Positions 43,115 through 51,297 of a DNA stretch of 64,000 bases are shown one piece after another. Under the pieces are notes generated by a model. The model was not told the DNA's origin and searched no databases. It worked only from the letters and a program-made list of their open reading frames with translations. The stretch is from Rhizobium glycinendophyticum. Lineage in GTDB: Bacteria > Pseudomonadota > Alphaproteobacteria > Rhizobiales > Rhizobiaceae. Both the position numbers and the translations under genes were made by a program. Within the stretch, counting starts at the first letter, position 1. Every line of letters begins with the position of its first letter. The stretch is from positions 1 to 64,000 of the forward strand of contig NZ_VFYP01000009.1 of the NCBI RefSeq assembly GCF_006443685.1, read 5' to 3'.

Positions 43115-44992
43115 ATGTTCGCCGATCTCATTCTTCTCAACGGCCGCATCACGACCCTCGACCGCACCAAGCCCACCGCCACTGCCGTTGCCATCAAGGA
43201 CGGAATTTTCATGCAGGTGGGCGATGACAAGGAGATCGCCGCTCTGGCAGGGCCGGAGACTAGAATTATCGATCTCAAGGGCAAGCGGGTACTGCCGGGC
43301 CTCATCGACAACCACACCCACGTTGTGCGCGGCGGCTTGAACTTTAACATGGAGCTTCGCTGGGATGGCGTGCGCAGCCTAGCCGACGCCATGGACATGC
43401 TGAAAAGGCAGGTGGCCATCACGCCGGCACCGCAATGGGTGCGCGTCGTTGGCGGCTTTAGCGAACATCAATTTGTCGAAAAGCGCCTCCCCACGATCGA
43501 AGAGATCAATGCTGTTGCACCTGATACGCCGGTTTTCCTCCTGCATCTCTATGACCGCGCGCTGCTGAATGGTGCCGCGCTGCGCGCTGTCGGCTATACG
43601 CGTGACACGCCCAATCCGCCCGGCGGCGAGATTACGCGTGACGCCAACGGCAATCCGACTGGCCTGCTGCTTGCCAAGCCCAATGCGGGCATTCTTTACT
43701 CGACGCTCGCCAAGGGGCCGAAGCTGCCCTTCGATTACCAGGTCAATTCCACCCGCCACTTCATGCGCGAACTGAACCGTCTCGGCATCACTGGTGTCAT
43801 CGATGCGGGCGGCGGCTTCCAGAACTATCCCGACGATTATGCGGTGATCCAGAAGCTCTCGGACGAGAACCAACTCACGGTGCGGCTGGCCTACAACCTG
43901 TTCACGCAGAAGCCGAAGCAGGAAAAGGAGGACTTCCTCAACTGGACATCCTCCGTCAAATACAAGCAGGGCAACGACTACTTCCGCCACAACGGGGCCG
44001 GCGAGATGCTCGTCTTCTCGGCCGCCGATTTCGAGGATTTCCGCCAGCCACGGCCCGAGATGGCACCGGAGATGGAGGGCGAGCTGGAAGAGGTTGTGCG
44101 GGTCCTAGCCGAGAACCGCTGGCCCTGGCGTCTTCACGCGACCTATGACGAGACCATCTCTCGGGCGCTCGACGTGTTCGAAAAGGTCAACAAGGACATT
44201 CCGCTCGAAGGGCTGAACTGGTTCTTCGACCATGCCGAAACGATTTCCGAACGCTCCATCGACCGCATCGCGGCCCTTGGCGGTGGCATCGCCACCCAGC
44301 ATCGCATGGCCTATCAGGGCGAGTATTTCGTCGAACGCTATGGCCATGGCGTCGCCGAAGCCACACCGCCGATCCGGCGCATGCTGGAAAAGGGCGTCAA
44401 TGTTTCGGCCGGCACGGATGCCACCCGCGTTGCCTCCTACAATCCCTGGGTTTCGCTCTCCTGGATGGTGACGGGCAAGACGGTGGGCGGCATGCAGCTT
44501 TATCCGCGCGCAAACTGCCTTGATCGCGAAACGGCGCTTCGCATGTGGACGGAGAAGGTCACTTGGTTCTCCAATGAAGAGGGCAAGAAGGGCCGCATCG
44601 AGAAGGGACAATTTGCCGACCTGATCGTCCCGGACAAGGACTTCTTCTCCTGCGCGGAAGACGAAATCTCCTTCCTGACATCCGAACTGACGATGGTGGG
44701 CGGCAGGATCGTCTATGGCGCCGGCGATTTTGCAAACCTGGATGAAAATCCTGTCCCGCCGGCCATGCCTGACTGGTCACCGGTGCGCAGATTCGGTGGT
44801 TATGCGGCCTGGGGCGAGCCGGACGGCGCTGGACGCCAATCTCTGCGCCGCAAGGCGATCGTGTCTTGCGGCTGCGCCAATGACTGCAATGTCCACGGGC
44901 ACGATCACGCCGGCGCCTGGACATCGAAGCTCCCCATCAAGGATCTCCAGGGCTTCTTCGGCGCTCTTGGTTGCTCGTGCTGGGCAGTTTGA
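43115..44992 (+). CDS. YtcJ-like metal-dependent amidohydrolase
   Basis: This 625-residue amidohydrolase superfamily enzyme starts MFADLILLNGRITTLDRTKP at 43115 with GGAG upstream. The metal-site HxH is in LPGLIDNHTHVVRGG (near residue 70). Later ligands lie in WRLHATYDETISRALDVFE, WFFDHAETIS and the final Asp of VSAGTDATRVASYN. The last 60 residues form an unusual Cys/His-rich tail (IVSCGCANDCNVHGHDHAGA and GALGCSCWAV), which could bind a metal or a cluster. The substrate is unknown. Gene order suggests a pathway with the isochorismatase-like hydrolase. Confidence 0.87.
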   Translation: MFADLILLNGRITTLDRTKPTATAVAIKDGIFMQVGDDKEIAALAGPETRIIDLKGKRVLPGLIDNHTHVVRGGLNFNMELRWDGVRSLADAMDMLKRQVAITPAPQWVRVVGGFSEHQFVEKRLPTIEEINAVAPDTPVFLLHLYDRALLNGAALRAVGYTRDTPNPPGGEITRDANGNPTGLLLAKPNAGILYSTLAKGPKLPFDYQVNSTRHFMRELNRLGITGVIDAGGGFQNYPDDYAVIQKLSDENQLTVRLAYNLFTQKPKQEKEDFLNWTSSVKYKQGNDYFRHNGAGEMLVFSAADFEDFRQPRPEMAPEMEGELEEVVRVLAENRWPWRLHATYDETISRALDVFEKVNKDIPLEGLNWFFDHAETISERSIDRIAALGGGIATQHRMAYQGEYFVERYGHGVAEATPPIRRMLEKGVNVSAGTDATRVASYNPWVSLSWMVTGKTVGGMQLYPRANCLDRETALRMWTEKVTWFSNEEGKKGRIEKGQFADLIVPDKDFFSCAEDEISFLTSELTMVGGRIVYGAGDFANLDENPVPPAMPDWSPVRRFGGYAAWGEPDGAGRQSLRRKAIVSCGCANDCNVHGHDHAGAWTSKLPIKDLQGFFGALGCSCWAV

Positions 44993-45096
44993 AACGCGAC
45001 AGGCCATGAGAAAACCTTGGCGGCAGAGAGCTTGTGCCGCCATGGGCTTCCCGGGCCCGGTTTGATTATTTCAACTTACACAACAAAGTCTGAATT

Positions 45097-45108
45097 ATTG
45101 TTGCAATT
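45097..45108. promoter_or_regulatory. Putative LysR box 2
   Basis: ATTGTTGCAATT lies 75 bases upstream of the DoxX gene, in the 190-bp gap after the amidohydrolase gene. It matches the box beside lysR (41810) at 11 of 12 positions. Confidence 0.55.
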
Positions 45109-45182
45109 GTAGCCTGCCAGCCGCGCCTGCACACTCCTCGCATCAGAACCCTGCAAGTTTCTCCAGATCAGAGGACATAGCG

Positions 45183-45623
45183 ATGACTTCTTCTACCCTT
45201 TTCAAACGACCTGATGGTGTCATACGGAATGTACTGACCCGGCCCGCAGTGAAAACCATGGCCCTCATGGCCCTATGCGCCGCTTACATTCAGGGCCCGA
45301 TCACCAAGATCTTGGATTTCCAGGGTGCCATTGCCGAAATGGAGCATTTTGGCCTGGCGCCGCCTAAAGCAATCGCGGTCCTTGTCATCCTGTTCGAACT
45401 CACCGCCTCGGCCATGGTCGTCACCGGCTACTTCCGCTGGCTTGCCGCGCTCGCTCTTGCGGGATTTACCCTGCTGGCCACGCTGATTGCTTTGCGCTTC
45501 TGGGAACTCGCACCGGGCATGGACCGGATGATGGCCACAAATGCCTTTTTTGAGCATCTCGGACTGGCCGGCGCCTTCGTTATTGTTGCCACCTCCGATC
45601 TTGCGAGAGGATCAAAGCCATGA
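45183..45623 (+). CDS. DoxX-family membrane protein
   Basis: This 146-residue protein starts MTSSTLFKRPDGVIRNVLTR. Four membrane helices match the DoxX/TQO small-subunit-like fold, with QGPITKILDFQGAIAEMEHF (the usual 'K..df...i..m...g' segment after helix 1) and LVILFELTASAMVVTGYFRW. It overlaps the MFS gene by 4 bases (ATGA). DoxX proteins are linked to thiol or quinone redox in the membrane, but the precise role here is unknown. Confidence 0.85.
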   Translation: MTSSTLFKRPDGVIRNVLTRPAVKTMALMALCAAYIQGPITKILDFQGAIAEMEHFGLAPPKAIAVLVILFELTASAMVVTGYFRWLAALALAGFTLLATLIALRFWELAPGMDRMMATNAFFEHLGLAGAFVIVATSDLARGSKP

Positions 45624-47218
45624 GCGCCGCCAAATCTTCAACAGGCACATTCGCTCCGCTCTATCAGCCAGTTTTTGCCGTGCTCTGGACCGCGACCGTC
45701 CTCGGCAACACAGGAAGCTTTATGCGCGACGTCGCAAGCTCCTGGCTCATTACCGATCTCTCCGCTTCACCGGCTGCAGTGGCCATGGTGCAGGCTGCCG
45801 GAACCCTGCCGATCTTTCTGCTCGCCATTCCCGCTGGCGTTCTCACCGATGTCCTTGACCGACGCAAATTCCTGATCGCGGTGCAAGTGCTGCTGGCCTC
45901 GGTCAGTCTGACATTGATGGTGCTGGCCCATAGCGGTCTGCTTTCGGTCAGCGCGCTCATCGGCCTCACTTTTCTGGGCGGCGTAGGTGCCGCGCTGATG
46001 GGGCCGACCTGGCAGGCCATCGTCCCGGAACTGGTAAAGCGGGAGGATGTGAAAAGCGCCGTGGCGCTGAACTCGCTGGGTATCAATATTGCCCGCTCCA
46101 TCGGCCCGGCGGCGGGCGGAATGTTGCTGGCGGCCTTCGGGGCAGCTGCCACCTATGGCGCCGATGTCGCCAGCTACCTCGTCGTCATCGCCGCCCTTGT
46201 CTGGTGGCCGCGCGCCAAAAACGCCGATGATGTCCTGGCGGAAGGCTTCCTTGGCGCGTTCCGGGCCGGTCTTCGCTATACCCGTGCCAGCCGTCCGCTG
46301 CATGTGGTGTTGGTGCGGGCCGCCATCTTCTTCGCCTTCGCCAGTGCAGTCTGGGCGTTGCTCCCGCTTGTTGCCCGCCAGATGCTGGGCGGAGACGCCG
46401 GCTTCTATGGCATCTTGCTCGGGTCCGTCGGCGCAGGCGCTATTACCGGCGCACTGATCATGCCAAGGCTCCGGGACCGCTTCGATGCCGATGCATTGCT
46501 TCTCGGCTCTGCCATCGTCACTGCGCTCGTCATGGGGGCCCTCTCTCTGTCGCCGCCGAAATGGGTCGCCATTCTTGTTCTGCTCTTCCTCGGGGGCGCC
46601 TGGATTACTGCGCTTACGACGCTGAATGGCGCAGCCCAGGCAGTGTTGCCAAACTGGGTGCGAGGTCGTGGGCTTGCGGTCTACCTCACCGTCTTCAACG
46701 GCGCGATGACGACAGGAAGCCTCGGCTGGGGCGCGTTGGGCGAAGCTGCAGGTGTCCCCGGAACGCTTCTGATCGGTGCGGCCGGTTTGCTGCTTGCCGG
46801 CTTTGTCATGCATCAGGTAAAACTGCCCTCGGGCGACATCGACTTGGTACCATCCAACCATTGGCCGGAGCCGCTGGTGGCAGAACCCATTGCTCATGAT
46901 CGCGGTCCGGTCCTGATCCTGATCGAATACCATGTCGAAAACCATAACCGCAGGGCGTTCTTTCACGCCATCGACAGGCTTTCCGAGGCACGTCGCCGCG
47001 ACGGAGCCTATGGATGGGGCGTGACGGAGGATTCCGCCGATCCCACCAAGATCGTCGAATGGTTCATGGTCGAATCCTGGGCGGAACATCTGCGACAGCA
47101 CAAACGCGTCTCGAATGCGGATGCTGATCTGCAAGGCAAGGTACTGGCTTATCACACTGGAAGAGAGAAGCCGGTCGTGCGCCACTTCCTGACGGTCAAC
47201 CGGCCCGGCCTGGTCTGA
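45620..47218 (+). CDS. MFS transporter (MFS_3/EntS-like) with C-terminal soluble domain
   Basis: This 532-residue protein has 12 membrane segments in about 1-410, with EntS-like motifs (LGNTGSFMRDVASSWLITDL, AGVLTDVLDRRKFLIAVQVL). A soluble domain of about 115 residues follows (PVLILIEYHVENHNRRAFFH, IVEWFMVESWAEHLRQHKRV, PVVRHFLTVNRPG). This tail resembles antibiotic-biosynthesis-monooxygenase-like (dimeric ferredoxin-like) domains and is a known MFS_3 architecture. It may sense or modify the exported compound. Coupling to the DoxX gene suggests joint expression. A clear terminator follows the gene. Confidence 0.87.
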   Translation: MSAAKSSTGTFAPLYQPVFAVLWTATVLGNTGSFMRDVASSWLITDLSASPAAVAMVQAAGTLPIFLLAIPAGVLTDVLDRRKFLIAVQVLLASVSLTLMVLAHSGLLSVSALIGLTFLGGVGAALMGPTWQAIVPELVKREDVKSAVALNSLGINIARSIGPAAGGMLLAAFGAAATYGADVASYLVVIAALVWWPRAKNADDVLAEGFLGAFRAGLRYTRASRPLHVVLVRAAIFFAFASAVWALLPLVARQMLGGDAGFYGILLGSVGAGAITGALIMPRLRDRFDADALLLGSAIVTALVMGALSLSPPKWVAILVLLFLGGAWITALTTLNGAAQAVLPNWVRGRGLAVYLTVFNGAMTTGSLGWGALGEAAGVPGTLLIGAAGLLLAGFVMHQVKLPSGDIDLVPSNHWPEPLVAEPIAHDRGPVLILIEYHVENHNRRAFFHAIDRLSEARRRDGAYGWGVTEDSADPTKIVEWFMVESWAEHLRQHKRVSNADADLQGKVLAYHTGREKPVVRHFLTVNRPGLV

Positions 47219-47254
47219 GGCCCTAACCTCGCCCACATCCCTGTTCTTGATCAC

Positions 47255-47280
47255 CCCGCGCTCTCAAGCGCGGGCCTTTT
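47255..47280 (+). terminator. Intrinsic terminator after MFS gene
   Basis: An 8-bp perfect stem, CCCGCGCT/AGCGCGGG, has a 4-base loop and is followed by CCTTTT. It lies 36 bases after the stop and separates the doxX-MFS unit from the hydrolase gene. Confidence 0.85.
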
Positions 47281-47369
47281 GCGTTTGCGCAAAGCCGAGC
47301 GATTGGCCCGACAACCTCTTTCGTCCCTGTTATTGCAGAAACGACAACAAAATCGAAACAATGGCGACA

Positions 47370-47381
47370 ATTGTTGCAACG
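47370..47381. promoter_or_regulatory. Putative LysR box 3
   Basis: ATTGTTGCAACG lies 81 bases upstream of the alpha/beta hydrolase start. It shares ATTGTTGCAA with box 2 and is preceded by a CAATTG palindrome. Confidence 0.5.
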
Positions 47382-47461
47382 CCGTCATTGAAGCATGATC
47401 CTCTCATCAGACGAACACGCCTCGCCTGATGAGATCAAGAACACCTCTAGGGGCAGCCACG

Positions 47462-48442
47462 ATGAGATCTGACTTTCTTCCCATAACCCGCCGCGGCGTT
47501 CTCGCCACGACCGCCATCATCGCTGCTGCAAACGTACTTTCTTCGACCTTTCCCCCCGCAGCCCTGGCTGCATCCACCACCAAATCAATTATTGGAGATA
47601 AGACAATGGCATATGTAACCACCAAGGACGGCGTTGAAATCTTCTACAAGGACTGGGGTCCGAAGGACGCACAGCCGATCATGTTCCACCACGGCTGGCC
47701 GCTGTCCTCCGATGACTGGGACGCACAGATGCTATTCTTCCTGTCGAAGGGCTTCCGCGTTATCGCGCACGACCGTCGCGGCCATGGCCGCTCCGCCCAG
47801 GTCTCCGACGGCCACGATATGGACCACTACGCGGCCGACGCCTTTGCCGTTGTCGAGGCGCTGGACTTGAAAAATGTCGTGCATATCGGCCATTCCACCG
47901 GCGGCGGCGAAGTTGCCCGCTACGTTGCAAAGCACGGGCAACCTTCAGGCCGGACAGCCAAAGCCGTTCTGGTTGCCGCGGTTCCGCCGCTGATGTTGAA
48001 GACCGCATCCAATCCGGAAGGTCTGCCGATGGAAGTATTCGATGGCTTCCGATCCGCCCTTCTTGCAAGCCGGGCCCAGTTCTTCCGCGATGTGCCGGCT
48101 GGCCCATTTTACGGCTTCAACCGCGACGGTGCAAATGTGCAGGAAGGCGTGATCCAGAATTGGTGGCGTCAAGGCATGATGGGAAGCGCCAAGGCCCATT
48201 ACGACGGCATCAAGGCATTTTCTGAAACCGACCAGACAGAAGACCTGAAGACCATCACGCTGCCAACCCTGATCCTGCATGGCGAAGACGACCAGATCGT
48301 TCCCATCGCCGATTCGGCTCACAAGGCGATCAAGCTTCTGCAGAACGGGACGCTCAAGACCTATCCCGGCTTCTCGCATGGCATGTTGACTGTCAATGCC
48401 GACGTACTGAACGCAGATCTGCTGGCCTTCATCCAGTCCTGA
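47462..48442 (+). CDS. Tat-exported alpha/beta hydrolase (non-heme haloperoxidase-like)
   Basis: This 326-residue protein has an N-terminal twin-arginine signal (PITRRGVLATTAIIAAANVL, cleavage near 38). The alpha/beta hydrolase domain (about 48-326) starts MAYVTTKDGVEIFYKDWGPK. The nucleophile elbow is HIGHSTGGGEVARYV (Ser), and the other triad members are LHGEDDQIVPI (Asp) and GFSHGM (His). The body is typical of the non-heme chloroperoxidase/esterase family, which are usually cytoplasmic and about 275 residues. A second ATG at 47606, in frame and preceded by GGAGATAAGACA, matches the usual start of the leaderless family. Confidence 0.88.
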   Translation: MRSDFLPITRRGVLATTAIIAAANVLSSTFPPAALAASTTKSIIGDKTMAYVTTKDGVEIFYKDWGPKDAQPIMFHHGWPLSSDDWDAQMLFFLSKGFRVIAHDRRGHGRSAQVSDGHDMDHYAADAFAVVEALDLKNVVHIGHSTGGGEVARYVAKHGQPSGRTAKAVLVAAVPPLMLKTASNPEGLPMEVFDGFRSALLASRAQFFRDVPAGPFYGFNRDGANVQEGVIQNWWRQGMMGSAKAHYDGIKAFSETDQTEDLKTITLPTLILHGEDDQIVPIADSAHKAIKLLQNGTLKTYPGFSHGMLTVNADVLNADLLAFIQS

Positions 48443-48464
48443 GCCTCCGGAATGAGCATGGATC

Positions 48465-48497
48465 GAGGCCGCAACAGCAGTCTGTTGCGGCCTTAAT
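48465..48497 (+). terminator. Terminator hairpin after alpha/beta hydrolase gene
   Basis: A perfect 12-bp stem, AGGCCGCAACAG/CTGTTGCGGCCT, has a CAGT loop and is followed by TAATTAA. It lies 23 bases after the stop. Confidence 0.75.
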
Positions 48498-48937
48498 TAA
48501 GCACTCAGTGCGGCTTAATCAAAAAGGGCGAGGCTTGAGCTTCAGCAAAGCGCGAGCAATGGACACCCCGTATTTCGATTTCTCTGCATTTGTCGCCAGT
48601 CCTCCCTCCAGTCGCCACGGGTCGCCCTGCTATTGTTAGATAAAAGTTCGATCTTCCCGCGGCAGCCGGATCAGCCCAGTGCAATTGCGGTTGATCGATG
48701 CTATGGCGGATCGAAAGATGAAGATGTTTTTCATCACGTCACTCTGACACCCGATAACATCACCCTTACGTGAAGGTTTGACGTATCATCGAGAACTAAT
48801 CGGCGGATTTGCAACGATCGGTCCGCAAGAGCGGGAAATTGTCACGAAATCCTCCCCGAAAGCTTGAGAAGAAGCACTTTAAAACTGTGTTACAAATCGG
48901 GCATTGTAGTTTTTGCCCTCTGAACAGAGTTACTCAT
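48498..48937. other. Intergenic region with a spaced direct repeat
   Basis: This holds 440 bases without a recognisable gene between the hydrolase terminator and an IS66 fragment. GCCCTCTGAACAGA occurs at 48915-48928 and again at 48948-48961, 33 bases apart. Each copy contains CTCTG-AA-CAGA, a near-palindrome. The second copy lies in the end of the IS66 fragment. Confidence 0.45.
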
Positions 48938-49360
48938 TTACTTTATCGCCCTCTGAACAGATCGGGATGACGGCACCGCCGGACACGCATCCACCAATCG
49001 AATGGTGACGGGTCCGATGACAATCTCGGCGCGCGTGGCAACCTTTACCGTTGGCGGCTCCGGCAATGACTTATCGATTACCATTGCCGCAAACTCGACT
49101 GCGTCTTCCGGCTCTGGCAACACCAGCTTGCCTTGCCGCGCCAACGTGCGCGAGGAAGACAGGTGATTGGCCTTCAGTCCGTAGCGCCGCGCGACTTCAT
49201 TCACAGTTGCGCCTGGATGTAAGGTCTCCGAAACGATGCGTGCCTTGACCTCGTCAGGCCAATGGCAGTGCGCCTCACGCCTACTCCGTCGCGCTGTGAA
49301 ACCTCCAACGTAGACTCCATGGAGACACTCCTTGTCGCTCATCCATGGAACATCGGTCAC
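48938..49360 (-). pseudogene. IS66-family TnpA-like accessory gene, 3' end altered
   Basis: The 140-codon frame encodes the IS66 orfA (TnpA) protein. It has an HTH part (HWPDEVKARIVSETLHPGAT, VNEVARRYGLKANHLS) and the linker LARQGKLVLPEPEDAVEFAA. The conserved C-terminus VATRAEIVIGPVTIRLVDAC follows. After about residue 127 it departs from the family and ends in an unrelated tail (SSRSVQRAIK). TnpB and TnpC, the partner and the transposase, are absent, so this is an inert fragment. Confidence 0.75.
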
Positions 49361-49472
49361 AGATCAAGCAGCGGCTGCCAATGTGGGGGCAGAACACCGG
49401 TTACTGAATTTCTCTCGAAGCGACCCGAGGTCAGCCGCGTGATCCACCCTGGCCTTTAGACATTAGACAGGC

Positions 49473-49802
49473 ACGGCGCGCGAACGTGCGGACAAGTATC
49501 TAAGCGGCGGCTATGGCGGCCTGGTCGGCTTTGACCTGGCAGCCGGTCGTGAGGCCGGACGTCGCTTCATCGATGCCCTGGAACTGCACCACCACGTCGC
49601 CGATATCGACGACGCTCCCAGCCTCGCCATTCACCCGGCCTCGACCGCCCATTCCCAGTTGACCGCAGAAGATCAACTGAAAACAGGCGTGACCCCGGGC
49701 TATATCCGTCTCTCCGGCGGTATCGAGCATATCGACGACATTCTGGCCGACCTGGAGCGGGGATTGGAAGCCGCTGCGGGCTTGAAGTCAGCGGCTGAGT
49801 AA
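49473..49802 (+). pseudogene. metZ: 3' fragment of O-succinyl/O-acetylhomoserine sulfhydrylase gene (metZ-like)
   Basis: The frame, which has no start codon, reads [40 protein letters not shown] and [20 protein letters not shown]. This is the C-terminal third of a PLP-dependent Cys/Met-metabolism enzyme. The '[11 protein letters not shown]' and 'RLSxGIEHxDDI' motifs are diagnostic of MetY/MetZ. The PLP-lysine domain is missing, and just upstream the sequence changes to IS-associated DNA. It shows that a methionine biosynthesis gene once stood here and was truncated. A complete copy may exist elsewhere. Confidence 0.85.
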
Positions 49803-50139
49803 GGCTGGACTCGACAACAGGTAAGGGTCGGTGCGTTACATCGGCCCCACACAAATCTTTCTGAAGCTCCAAGTGACCTGAAAGTTGGGCGATCGGCCGT
49901 CCATGCTTTAGCAAGATTGTGTATGAGGTTGGGATGTCTCAATCGGGCGCCGGGAGCGGACAGTTTGCGACTGTCGGATGGACGCTACAAGCGGACGCAT
50001 CAATTTCAAACCGAGTGGCCAACGCCCTGAGGCAGGGATTCGCCTTCCGCTGGTCCAGCACATCGCCTGATGCCGCTATCGCCCTTTTTGCTGAAACTTT
50101 TGCCCAATGACCCCATGGATATCGTTTGAACAAACAATA
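49803..50139. other. Intergenic region without recognised gene
   Basis: This holds 337 bases between the metZ relic and the 3' end of the amidase gene. There are no convincing coding frames and no terminator with a T-run. Confidence 0.45.
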
Positions 50140-51294
50140 TCAAGCAAACCACTTAGCAAGTCCCGTGTGCAATGATCCGTCAAAGCCGTGTGGCGCAAGG
50201 AGCGAAATGCCGGCAGCCTCTCCACTCGGTAACGGCCATGGCATCGTGATCTGTGGACAACCGGAAAGGCCCGAGATACAGAGCAACTCGATGGAGCGAG
50301 CCCGAAAGGAGGCGAAACGCTCTTGCGTATCGTCGCGTCGGGGCGGAACCATTGGCAGGGTCGGCATCACGAGGACGGTCTCGTGCACTGTCTCCTCGAA
50401 GGCCTTGCGGAAGCGGGCGCGTTGCGACACCGCCGCATCGTAGCTTTCGTCCGAAATTTCCCGTCCGCTGGTCAAGCGCTGCGCGATGTCCGGAGCCAGC
50501 GTTTGTCGGGCGTCCTCGAACAGGACCTCGTTGGTCTGCCAGGCTTCCTTCTGCAATATTGTAGTGAAGCAGCGTGCCAGTTCGGAAAGGCCTGTTACAG
50601 GCAATGACGGTCGTGTGAGGATTGGAACCCCAAGTTTTCTGATCACGGCCCAGAAAGCATCGGCGATATCTTGATCACACAGCGATACGAGGTCATCCAC
50701 GACGAGGATCGTCAATGGTGCGCGTGTATCGTGAACACCGAGGGACTGCATCACGCGCCGCAGAGTAGCCAAATCACGAGTAAAGAGGCCGGGTACATCA
50801 AAGCTCGGCGCAAGTGGACGGATGCCGGTCGGATCCAACAGGCCATAGCTCGGGCGCCAACCGAAAAGTCCGTTTGCCGCGGCGGGTAGCCGAATGGAAC
50901 CGGACGTGTCGGTCCCGAGGCCAATGTCCGCAAGCCCGGCAGCGACCGCGACCGCCGACCCGGAAGAGGATCCCCCAGGAATGAGGTCGGGATACAAAGG
51001 ATTGATCGGCATCCCAAAATGCAGGTTGTTGCCGATCAGGGAATAAGCGAGTTCGTCGGTATGGGTCTTGCCGGCAAATATCCCACCGAGATCGAGCAAG
51101 CGGCGCACGAGTGGCGCCGTCTGTTCCTTGATGCCGGAGGCTGCGAGAAGATACGGGTTTCCGGCCCCCGTGGGATAGCCCTCAACGTCGAACAAGTCCT
51201 TCACACCAAGCCGCAAGCCTTCCAATGGCCCCGTTCCAGCGTTCGCAACGGGCGCCTGCGGATAGGGGAGAAATGCATTGGTGCGATGCTGCAT
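50140..51294 (-). CDS. Amidase (amidase-signature family)
   Basis: This 384-residue amidase has the Ser-cisSer-Lys triad: Lys in LRLGVKDLFDVEG (near 32), cis-Ser in IPGGSSSGSAVAV and the nucleophilic Ser in GTDTSGSIRLPAAAN. It is short for the family (usual 450-500) because the C-terminal part is compact, but the core is complete. It is the last gene of the amide operon, 3 bases after the UrtE-like ATPase stop. It probably hydrolyses the amide brought in by the transporter to acid and ammonia. Confidence 0.9.
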   Translation of the reverse strand: MQHRTNAFLPYPQAPVANAGTGPLEGLRLGVKDLFDVEGYPTGAGNPYLLAASGIKEQTAPLVRRLLDLGGIFAGKTHTDELAYSLIGNNLHFGMPINPLYPDLIPGGSSSGSAVAVAAGLADIGLGTDTSGSIRLPAAANGLFGWRPSYGLLDPTGIRPLAPSFDVPGLFTRDLATLRRVMQSLGVHDTRAPLTILVVDDLVSLCDQDIADAFWAVIRKLGVPILTRPSLPVTGLSELARCFTTILQKEAWQTNEVLFEDARQTLAPDIAQRLTSGREISDESYDAAVSQRARFRKAFEETVHETVLVMPTLPMVPPRRDDTQERFASFRARSIELLCISGLSGCPQITMPWPLPSGEAAGISLLAPHGFDGSLHTGLAKWFA

Positions 51295-51297
51295 GGA

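Noticed and set aside
45767..47254. 495-codon minus-strand frame opposite the MFS gene
   Set aside because: The plus strand has a clear 12-helix transporter overlapping DoxX by 4 bases. The opposite frame is rich in charged low-complexity sequence typical of antisense frames.
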